From Burkholderiaceae bacterium (lineage in GTDB: Bacteria; Pseudomonadota; Gammaproteobacteria; Burkholderiales; Burkholderiaceae_E): 64,000 bases of DNA. The position numbers were made by a program, and so were the translations under genes. Numbering within the stretch: position 1 is the stretch's first letter; each line of letters starts with the position of its first letter. The stretch is taken from assembly GCA_024235875.1 (NCBI GenBank), contig JACKLP010000011.1, forward strand, positions 1-64,000, given 5' to 3'. This document shows, one piece after another, positions 43,979-51,279 of the stretch. Below the pieces are notes generated by a model. It did no database searches. It was not told the DNA's origin and was given only the letters and a program-made list of their open reading frames with translations.

Positions 43979-46146
43979 GTCTAAATGCCGCGGTGTGGCC
44001 GCAGGAGCGGCTTGCCGAGGGAATCGTTGCGCTGGCGCGGGCGGTGCACTTGCCCATGCTCGCGAATCGGGGCAGCGCGGTCGCGCCAGCGGTGCCGCCT
44101 GCGGTCGCGCGCGGCGATCGCGATGCGATCGCGCGTTGGGTCGAGCGCGTAGGCGATGCCCACGGGCTGGCGGCAGTGACGGTGGAGGCGTCGGCAGCCG
44201 AGGCCGAGAAGATGGTCCGGGGTGCCGCCCCGGCCCTGTTTCGGGTGCTGACCGAGGCCGGACCGGGCTTCGTACTTGCCACGGCGTGCCGCGGCGGCCG
44301 GGTTCGCCTGCTCGATCCGGCCCTGCGCATCGTGCGTGTGCCCGTGGACACGCTGCGCGAACTGCTGTGCGCGCCCGGCGAGCGCTCGCACCGGGCCGAG
44401 GTCGATCGCTTGCTCGAGCTGGCCCGGGTTCGGGCGCGTCGTCGACCAGCGGCTCGGGCCGCCATGTTGCGCGAACGGACCGCCGCCCAGCCGGTCAGCG
44501 GTTGCTGGCTGCTGCGTGCTCCGAACACGGCCCCCTTGCGCCAGCAGTTCCTGCGCGCCGGATTGGGCGCGCGCCTGCTCGCCATGCTGGGCTCGTTTGC
44601 GACGGTCTATGCGCTCGAGGTGGCCGGTTGGGGCTGGATCGGCGCGGCGGCATTGAATGGCCGGCTCGACGATGGATGGCTGGTCGCCTGGGTACTGGCA
44701 CTGCTCACGACCGTGCCGCTACGGGCCGCTGCCGGCTGGTGGCAGGGAAGCTTGGCGCTGGACGCGGCCCGGATCCTGAAGCAGCGCGTGCTGGCCGGTA
44801 CGCTCGCGCTCGACGTCGATTCGATGCGGGGCGACGGCGCTGGCCGCATGCTCGCCCGCGTGCTCGAATCACAGAACCTCGAAGGCGTCGCGATCCACGG
44901 TAGTCTCGCCTTGCTGGTCGGTGTGATCGAGCTTGCCGTCGCCGGTTGGATCCTGTCGCTGGGGGCCGCGCCAGCCTGGCACCTGGGGGCGCTGTTGGCC
45001 TGGACCGGCCTGATGGTCTGCCTGGGTGGCCGTTTCCGCGCGGGAATGCAGCGCTGGACGCGCGCGCGGCTCGATATGACGCACACGTTGGTCGAGCACA
45101 TGGTCGGGCATCGTACCCGGGTCGCACAGGAGCCGGCCGGGCGTCGCGATGTCGACGAAGACCGGTCGCTGGTCGGTTATCTGGGCGATTCGAGCGCACT
45201 CGATCGGCGATCGACTCCGCTCGCCGTGGCCGGTGCCGCCGGCTGGTTGTTCGTTGGCCTGGTGGCGCTGGCACCGGCATTCGTGGCCGGCGCCAGTGCC
45301 GGCCTGCTGGCGGTCAGTCTTGGCGGCGTGCTGTTCGGCATGCGTGCACTGGGCGGGATCGGTGGCAGCATCGCCGCATTGTCGTCGGCCGCAGCGGCGT
45401 GGCATCAGCTCGAGCCGTTGCTGATGGCCGCGTCCGCGGCCGATTCCTCTGCCGGTGCGGGACAACCAGGCGTCGGGCTCGAGCGGCGCGACTTGCTCGA
45501 CCAGGCCGGCGGCGCCGGCACGGCAACGATTCCGACGGCCCCGCTGATCGAGGCCGATGCCGTGGAATTCCGCCATGGCGAGCGGCCCGAGCCGCAACTG
45601 AGCGAGATCACGCTGGCGGTACGCCCCGGCGAGCGCGTGCTGGTCGAGGGGCCTTCAGGTGGTGGCAAGTCGACACTTGCCGCCGTATTGGGCGGCCTGC
45701 GTCGACCGCGGCGCGGGCTGCTGCTGCTGGGCGGGCTGGACCGCCATACGCTGGGTGCCGACTGGCATGCCCAGGTCGCGCTGGCATCGCAGTTCCATGA
45801 GAACCACATCCTCTCCGGGCCGCTCGCCTTCAATCTCCTGATGGGCCGCGGCTGGCCGGCACGAGAGGCCGAGCTGCGCGAGGCCGCATCGATCTGCGAG
45901 CGGCTGGGCCTGGGCCCGCTGCTCGAGCGCATGCCGGCCGGGCTGATGCAACACGTGGGCGAGACCGGCTGGCAACTTTCTCACGGCGAGCGCAGTCGGG
46001 TCTTCCTCGCGCGCGCATTGTTGCAGCGCGCGCCGCTGACCGTGCTCGACGAGAGCTTCGCCGCGCTCGATCCCGAGACCCTGCAGCGCTGCCTTGCCAC
46101 GGCGCGCAGCGAGTGCCTGGCGCTGATGGTGATCGCGCACCCGTGA
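43975..46146 (+). CDS. Second ABC exporter with degenerate peptidase-like N-terminus
   Basis: This 723-residue half-transporter has an N-terminal region (about 1-170) with a C39-like ending (ALFRVLTEAGPGFVLATACR, RVRLLDPALRIVRVPVDTLREL) but no cysteine nucleophile motif. A membrane domain and an ATPase follow, with Walker A GPSGGGKST near 559, signature LSHGERSR, Walker B LTVLDESF and H-loop histidine in VIAHP, where the protein ends almost at once. Paired exporters, one with and one without an active peptidase, are known from NHLM-type bacteriocin systems. It probably pairs with the upstream exporter as a heterodimer, but a separate role is possible. Confidence 0.85.
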   Translation: MSLNAAVWPQERLAEGIVALARAVHLPMLANRGSAVAPAVPPAVARGDRDAIARWVERVGDAHGLAAVTVEASAAEAEKMVRGAAPALFRVLTEAGPGFVLATACRGGRVRLLDPALRIVRVPVDTLRELLCAPGERSHRAEVDRLLELARVRARRRPAARAAMLRERTAAQPVSGCWLLRAPNTAPLRQQFLRAGLGARLLAMLGSFATVYALEVAGWGWIGAAALNGRLDDGWLVAWVLALLTTVPLRAAAGWWQGSLALDAARILKQRVLAGTLALDVDSMRGDGAGRMLARVLESQNLEGVAIHGSLALLVGVIELAVAGWILSLGAAPAWHLGALLAWTGLMVCLGGRFRAGMQRWTRARLDMTHTLVEHMVGHRTRVAQEPAGRRDVDEDRSLVGYLGDSSALDRRSTPLAVAGAAGWLFVGLVALAPAFVAGASAGLLAVSLGGVLFGMRALGGIGGSIAALSSAAAAWHQLEPLLMAASAADSSAGAGQPGVGLERRDLLDQAGGAGTATIPTAPLIEADAVEFRHGERPEPQLSEITLAVRPGERVLVEGPSGGGKSTLAAVLGGLRRPRRGLLLLGGLDRHTLGADWHAQVALASQFHENHILSGPLAFNLLMGRGWPAREAELREAASICERLGLGPLLERMPAGLMQHVGETGWQLSHGERSRVFLARALLQRAPLTVLDESFAALDPETLQRCLATARSECLALMVIAHP

Positions 46147-46282
46147 ACCCGTGGTGCGCCGCTCGGCAGTGCATCTCGTCCGACCGTATTCGTCGAGGGC
46201 TGCTTCCGGTCTGGCGGGGGATGGTCGCGAGCTCGATGGCCAATGAGCGCCGTAGCGGACGCACTCACTAGGCCGGGTCACT

Positions 46283-46720
46283 TCAAAGCGAGCCCAGGTG
46301 GCGTTCGGCGGCGCGTGCGAGCTTCTGGTCGAAGGTCGCGAGCGGCGCCCGCAGCTTCGCCGCCAGTGCCAGATACGCGGCATCGTAGGCGGTGAGCCCA
46401 TGGTCGAGGGCGATTCGCATCTGCTCGGCAAGTTCCACTTCATGGCGCTCGATCGGCATCGCCCGATAGTCGGCCAGTCCGAGCGAGGCTGCGTCGGCCA
46501 GTCCGAGCCGGGACTTGCGCAATGCGACGCTGACCATCTCGGTATCGAGGAGAAAGGGCGCGAACAGGCGTGCCTCGGACATGACCGCGAGGGCTTCGTC
46601 GCGTTGCGGTTCGTCGAACAGCAGCGCCGCCACCACGCTGCAATCCACGATCAGTGGCGGGCGCACACGATAGTGCGCGGGCGGCTCGGCGACGTAGGGG
46701 CGGGGGCTGTTGCGGGGCAT
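46283..46720 (-). CDS. vapC: PIN-domain ribonuclease toxin (VapC/FitB type)
   Basis: This 145-residue PIN protein has the four acidic residues that hold the catalytic metal: Asp26 (IVDCSVVAALLFDE), Glu61 (DTEMVSVALRK), Asp113 (LTAYDAAYLALA) and Asp131 (LATFDQKLAR). Toxins of this family cut specific RNAs, often tRNAs, when their antitoxin is lost. It is encoded 13 bp after the antitoxin gene in the usual antitoxin-first order. The N-terminal 20 residues are not part of the fold, so a later start is possible. Confidence 0.88.
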   Translation of the reverse strand: MPRNSPRPYVAEPPAHYRVRPPLIVDCSVVAALLFDEPQRDEALAVMSEARLFAPFLLDTEMVSVALRKSRLGLADAASLGLADYRAMPIERHEVELAEQMRIALDHGLTAYDAAYLALAAKLRAPLATFDQKLARAAERHLGSL

Positions 46721-46733
46721 TGCGGCCGGGGGG

Positions 46734-47081
46734 TCAACGAGCGTCGCGCTCGGCTCGCAGGATATCCACGGCCAGCGCGCCGCCAGCGAGCGGCCGCGGG
46801 AAGCGGGCCCGGTGCTCGCGGGCGATCTGAGCGACCGACTTGATGCCTGTGGGTGGGACGACTTGTGCGAGTGTCCCGCCGGGGTGGTGGCCCGCGCCCA
46901 GGTGCGGCCACGGCGCGCCAGCGTCTGTTGGCAAACCGGCGGACACTTCGCCCGCCGGTCGGACGGCTTCGCTGATCAGCGACATCAGCTCGCCCTGAAG
47001 CGAGCGGTGATTGCGGGCGGCCCGCTCGCGCAGGCGGACCAGGATCTCTTCGGGTACGTCCTTGATCGAGAGGGTGGCCAT
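46734..47081 (-). CDS. Ribbon-helix-helix antitoxin (FitA/VapB type)
   Basis: The 115-residue protein starts MATLSIKDVPEEILVRLRER, then AARNHRSLQGELMSLISEAV, the ribbon-helix-helix DNA-binding domain of FitA-type antitoxins. A longer C-terminal part (about 50-115) should wrap the toxin, ending in LAGGALAVDILRAERDAR. It acts as toxin inhibitor and operon repressor. The ATG at 47081 is the family start. In-frame codons further upstream run through the operator repeats and are not used. Confidence 0.85.
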   Translation of the reverse strand: MATLSIKDVPEEILVRLRERAARNHRSLQGELMSLISEAVRPAGEVSAGLPTDAGAPWPHLGAGHHPGGTLAQVVPPTGIKSVAQIAREHRARFPRPLAGGALAVDILRAERDAR

Positions 47082-47145
47082 GTGTTCAGTCGTGCGAACC
47101 GGGCAGTGCTTGAATGCCCTGGCGCCGCCGCGGAGTCGATACGGG

Positions 47146-47170
47146 GCCATTATGGTGCCATTCTGGTGCC
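47146..47170. promoter_or_regulatory. Candidate toxin-antitoxin operator: tandem 11-bp repeats
   Basis: GCCATTATGGT (47146-47156) is followed directly by GCCATTCTGGT (47157-47167) and GCC. The two copies differ at one base, are one helical turn apart, and each has a short internal dyad (CCAT-T-ATGG, CCA-TTC-TGG). They lie 65-90 bp before the antitoxin ATG, where ribbon-helix-helix proteins usually bind to repress their operon. Confidence 0.45.
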
Positions 47171-47298
47171 GAGTCGAGGGGCTTGGAGTCGGCTTGCGCC
47201 ATCTCGGTAGATCTTCCGCCAATGCCCGACGCCGGGACCGTCCGTGTCGATCGCCGTGTTAGCTTTCCCCTGTCCGACCCGCTCCCCGGTGAAACGAG

Positions 47299-48093
47299 AT
47301 GCTGCTTCGAACCCTTAGGACCCTCGGCCTGTTGCTGTTGCTGCCCGCGGGCCTTGCGCTTGCCGCATCAGAGACGCCTGCGCGCCTGAACCGAGGCGCA
47401 TGGAGCGACTTCTACGGCACGCTCGGCGAGCGGCCCGTGGTCGTGAGCCTGTTCCCGCGCGAATCCGGCGAGCTTGTCGGCAGCTACTTGTTCACCGACA
47501 CCGAGACGAGCGAGAAGATCGCGCTGGTCGGGATGAGGGGCGCGGACGGCACGGTGGTCCTGTCGCACGATTCTTCCGGCGGCACGGTGGCGGACTTCCA
47601 GGGCTCCTTGATGATGTCCGATGGCGATCCGCGCCTGCGTGGTCACTTCACCTACGCAGGCACCGACGGCCGATTCGCGCTCGATGCTGTCTTGCGCAGC
47701 ATGAGCTTTGGCGTCGAGGCCGATCGGCGCTACAACGTCGTGCACGCCGATGATGCCGCCCTCGAGGCCTATGTGGGCCGACTCAAGGCGGCGATCCTGG
47801 CCGGTGATCGCGCCTGGGTCGCCGACCAACTCGCGTTTCCGGCCTCCGTCTCTGTCGGGCGCAAGCGCGCCAAGGTGGCCAGCCGCAAGGCCTTCGTCGA
47901 GGCCTGGTTCGATCGGATCTTCCACCCGCAAGCACTGCGCAGCCTGCGGAGCGCGCGCACCGTGAACCTGCCGGTCAGCAATGGCGGGATCATGTTCAAC
48001 AACGGAATGATCTGGATCTTCTCCACGCAGCAACGGCCCAAGGGGTTTCCCCCCGGGCCGCCGCGCCTGTACATCGACTGGCTGTCGAGCTAG
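47299..48093 (+). CDS. Exported protein of unknown function
   Basis: This 264-residue product has a signal peptide (LRTLGLLLLLPAGLALAAS) and a mature region with repeated beta segments (GTLGERPVVVSLFPRESGEL, GSYLFTDTE, GHFTYAG). A C-terminal helical part follows (AILAGDRAWVADQLAFPASV) with a FVEAWFDRIFHPQ block like SnoaL/NTF2-type stress proteins. I do not recognise a named family, and the function is unknown. It is a single gene convergent with the dehydratase downstream. Confidence 0.7.
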   Translation: MLLRTLRTLGLLLLLPAGLALAASETPARLNRGAWSDFYGTLGERPVVVSLFPRESGELVGSYLFTDTETSEKIALVGMRGADGTVVLSHDSSGGTVADFQGSLMMSDGDPRLRGHFTYAGTDGRFALDAVLRSMSFGVEADRRYNVVHADDAALEAYVGRLKAAILAGDRAWVADQLAFPASVSVGRKRAKVASRKAFVEAWFDRIFHPQALRSLRSARTVNLPVSNGGIMFNNGMIWIFSTQQRPKGFPPGPPRLYIDWLSS

Positions 48094-48146
48094 GAGGCTG
48101 GGCGGCAGAACGACCGCTGCCGCGAGCGCCCCACGCCGGCCCGGCG

Positions 48147-49865
48147 CTACAGCACGCAGCCGAAGTTCGCCGACGACACCAGCCGTATGTACTTGTCGTG
48201 CACCGAGCCGGGCCGCACGCGCGCAGACAGATCGGGCGCCTGCCAGTCGCGCATCCGCTTCGCGATCTCCTCGTCGCTCACCTCGAGCGTGAGCGTGCGC
48301 GCGGCCGGATCGATGACGATGGTGTCGCCGTTGCGCACCGCCGCGATCGGACCACCACGGGCCGCCTCGGGCGCGATGTGGCCGATCAGGATGCCGTGCG
48401 AGACGCCCGAGAAGCGGCCATCGGTGATCAAGGCCACGTCCTTGCCCAGGCCCCGGCCCTGGAGCTGGATCGTGAGCATCACCATCTCGGGCATGCCGGG
48501 GCCGCCCACCGGGCCCACGTTGCGCACGACGATCACGTCGCCGGCCACGATCTGCCCCTCGCGGATCGCGGCCATCGTGTCGGGCTCGGATTCGAACACC
48601 CGGGCGCGGCCGCGGAATTCGCCGCGCTCGAGGGTCTTGCCCGAGAGCTTGAGCACGCAGCTCTCCGGCGCCAGGTTGCCGCGCAGCACGCTGATGTGAT
48701 TGTTCGGCGCCGCGACCGGGCGCAGCACCGGGCGGACGATGTCCTGCTCGCCGAGGTCCTCGAGCACGGGCACGTCGGCCAGGTTCTCGGCCAGCGTACG
48801 GCCGGTGACGGTCATCACGTCGCCATGCAGCAGACCGTGGCGCAGCAGCTCCTTCATCACCACCGGCACGCCACCGAGCTGGTGCAGGCTGACCATCGCA
48901 TAGGGGCCGTGCGGTTGCAGGTTCGCGATCAGCGGCACGCGCTCGCCGATCGCCTGGATGCGATCGATCGTCAGCGGGACCTGGGCCTCGCGTGCGATCG
49001 CCAGCACGTGCAGGTAGAGGTTGGTGGAGCCGCCCATCGCGTAGAGCGTGGTGATCGCGTTCTCGAATGCGCGCTCGGTCATGATGTCGCGCGGGCGGAT
49101 GCCGGCGGCGATCAGCCGGTAGAGCGCATCCACCGACGCGTCCACCTGAGCGCGAACGTCCGGGTGGATCGCGCTCTTCGCATCGGTGTCGGCCGCATGC
49201 GACGCGCCGCGCGGCAGCATCATGCCGATCGCCTCGGCGCAGGTGCTCATGGTGTTGGCGGTGAACATCGCCCCGCAAGTGCCGCTGCCGGGCATCACGT
49301 TCTTCTCGAGCTCGAGGTACTGGTCGGTGGTGAGGCGACCGGATTCGTGCGCGGCGCGGCCTTCGGCCCAGTCCATGATCGTGATGTTCGTGCCCTTGGC
49401 CGCATACGGCTCGAAGGACACCCGTCCCGGCGAGGACGTGCCGGGATAGACCACGAGGCCGAAGGCGTTCGTCCGCGCCAGCGGCATCAGTGCCGCGGCG
49501 CCGGTCTTGTCGCAGCCGGAAATCACGACCATCGCCTCGCCGTGGTGGGCGTAGTGTCCGATCTCGAAGCAGTCGGCCGCCACGTCGCGCGACACCAGGC
49601 TGTAGCCGGCCGTGGGCGTGCCCTGGGTGAGCGCGTCGGATACCGCCGGCGCGCCGACCACCAGCCCCTGGCCGCCGCGCGCGCCGATGCGCTCGATCAG
49701 CAGGTCGGTGATCTCGCGCACCCGGTTGTTGCAGCGATGCGCGTTGGTCCAGGCGCTGGCGATCGTGACGATCGTGTTCAGGTGGGCGGCACGGTCCGGG
49801 TCGAAGCCGGCGGCGCGCACCTCGACACGGTTCTTCTTCCAGTAGTCGGGGCTGTCTTGGGGCAT
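48147..49865 (-). CDS. IlvD/Edd-family dehydratase, probable sugar-acid dehydratase
   Basis: The 572-residue enzyme has the iron-sulfur dehydratase signature: cluster cysteines in VISGCDKTGAA and GSGTCGAMFTANTM, the VMLTIQLQGRGLGKDVALIT segment and DGRFSGVSHGILIGHIAPEA. Members remove water from 2,3-dihydroxy acids (IlvD, valine/isoleucine synthesis) or from sugar acids such as arabonate and xylonate. The C-terminal SSANFGCVL resembles the sugar-acid group, and it is divergent from an enolase-superfamily dehydratase, so I favour sugar-acid breakdown. The start is the ATG at 49865. The substrate assignment is uncertain. Confidence 0.85.
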   Translation of the reverse strand: MPQDSPDYWKKNRVEVRAAGFDPDRAAHLNTIVTIASAWTNAHRCNNRVREITDLLIERIGARGGQGLVVGAPAVSDALTQGTPTAGYSLVSRDVAADCFEIGHYAHHGEAMVVISGCDKTGAAALMPLARTNAFGLVVYPGTSSPGRVSFEPYAAKGTNITIMDWAEGRAAHESGRLTTDQYLELEKNVMPGSGTCGAMFTANTMSTCAEAIGMMLPRGASHAADTDAKSAIHPDVRAQVDASVDALYRLIAAGIRPRDIMTERAFENAITTLYAMGGSTNLYLHVLAIAREAQVPLTIDRIQAIGERVPLIANLQPHGPYAMVSLHQLGGVPVVMKELLRHGLLHGDVMTVTGRTLAENLADVPVLEDLGEQDIVRPVLRPVAAPNNHISVLRGNLAPESCVLKLSGKTLERGEFRGRARVFESEPDTMAAIREGQIVAGDVIVVRNVGPVGGPGMPEMVMLTIQLQGRGLGKDVALITDGRFSGVSHGILIGHIAPEAARGGPIAAVRNGDTIVIDPAARTLTLEVSDEEIAKRMRDWQAPDLSARVRPGSVHDKYIRLVSSANFGCVL

Positions 49866-50049
49866 GTCGGGTTTCCTTGGGCGTGTGGCGGGCACCGTTC
49901 GCATCCTAGCGCCCCGGCAACGAAGGTTTCGGCCGAATGAAACGACGGGGTCCCGAATGTTGGGACCGTTCCAACGCGTGGTGTCAATTCCATGGCTTCT
50001 ACGTACGATACTGCGCCAAGACCGCAGCCACCCGTATCCGGAGCCACAG

Positions 50050-51261
50050 ATGAAAATCGTTTCCGCCGAGATCTTCGGCGTCAAGGTCCACCTCTCGCCG
50101 CGCCACCATTCGCCGGTCGGCTGGCGGCCGATCATCCTGAAACTGACCACGGACGAGGGCATCACGGGGATCGGCGAAGCGGGGCTCGCCTACGGCCTGG
50201 CGCACAATGGCGCGGTCGGCATGGTCAAGGACCTGGTCGAGGCCTTCGTGATCGGGGCCGATCCGCTCGAGCGCGAGGCGATCTGGAACAAGATGCATCG
50301 TCATTCGTTCTGGGGCGGCGCCTGCGGCCCGGTGATCAACTCGGCCATGAGCGCCGTCGACATCGCGCTGTGGGACATCGCCGGCAAGGCGCTGAACCAG
50401 CCGATCTGGCGCCTGCTCGGCGGCAAGGTCAACCCCGATCTGCGTTGCTACGCGAGCCAGACCCAGTTCGGTTGGAACGACGGCATGATCCCGCTCGGCG
50501 AGGCCCAGGCCTACGGCGAGGCGGCGGCCCGCGCGATCGAGCAGGGCTACGATGCGATCAAGGTCGACCCGATCATGCTCGACGAGAGCGGGGCGGTCGA
50601 GAACCCGAACAATCTCAAGGGGGCGCTGGAGCGCAAGATCATCAAGCGCGCCACCGACCGGATGCGCTCGATCCGCGACGCGATCGGCCCGGACATCGAC
50701 ATCATCCTGGAACTGCACTCGCTGACCTCGCTGACCGGTGGCCAGCGGCTGGCCGAGGCCTGCGCCGAGTTCGACCTGTTCATGGTGGAAGAAGCGGTCA
50801 ACTACAACTCGGACAAGCCGGCGAAGACGCTCAAGCAGCGCATGCCGCACATGCGCATGACCGGTGGCGAGCGGATCTTCACGCGCTGGCAGTACTGCCA
50901 CTACCTGGAAGACGCGTCCTTCGACATGCTGCAGCCCGACTTCTGCCTGGTCGGCGGCATCTCGGAAGGTCGCAAGATCTGCGACATGGCGCATGCCTAC
51001 GAGGTGACGATCCAGGGCCACGTCTGCGGCTCGCCGATCTCCACGGCCGCGGCCAAGCACATCGAGACCTCGATTCCGAACTTCCAGATCCACGAGCACC
51101 ATGTCTACGCGACGCTGCAGCCGAACCGCGACATCTGCCTGCAGGATCCGCAGCCGATCAACGGCCGATTCACGGTCGACGAGACGCCGGGCCTGGGCCT
51201 GGACCTGAACGAAGAGTACGTTCGCAAGAATTCGCCGACCATCATCAAGCTCGGCGCGTAA
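50050..51261 (+). CDS. Mandelate racemase/muconate lactonizing-type (enolase superfamily) dehydratase
   Basis: This 403-residue enolase-superfamily protein begins MKIVSAEIFGVKVHLSPRHH with a GIGEAGLAYG capping block. The barrel shows YDAIKVDPIM, IILELHSLTSLTGG, LFMVEEAV, TGGERIFTRWQ and VTIQGHVCGSP, giving acidic metal ligands and candidate acid/base residues. The EL-H pattern is closest to the galactonate/mannonate dehydratase groups. It is 184 bp divergent from the IlvD/Edd-type gene and 18 bp before a molybdoenzyme gene in the same direction. Confidence 0.85.
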   Translation: MKIVSAEIFGVKVHLSPRHHSPVGWRPIILKLTTDEGITGIGEAGLAYGLAHNGAVGMVKDLVEAFVIGADPLEREAIWNKMHRHSFWGGACGPVINSAMSAVDIALWDIAGKALNQPIWRLLGGKVNPDLRCYASQTQFGWNDGMIPLGEAQAYGEAAARAIEQGYDAIKVDPIMLDESGAVENPNNLKGALERKIIKRATDRMRSIRDAIGPDIDIILELHSLTSLTGGQRLAEACAEFDLFMVEEAVNYNSDKPAKTLKQRMPHMRMTGGERIFTRWQYCHYLEDASFDMLQPDFCLVGGISEGRKICDMAHAYEVTIQGHVCGSPISTAAAKHIETSIPNFQIHEHHVYATLQPNRDICLQDPQPINGRFTVDETPGLGLDLNEEYVRKNSPTIIKLGA

Positions 51262-51279
51262 CACCGGGACCGCAGCACC

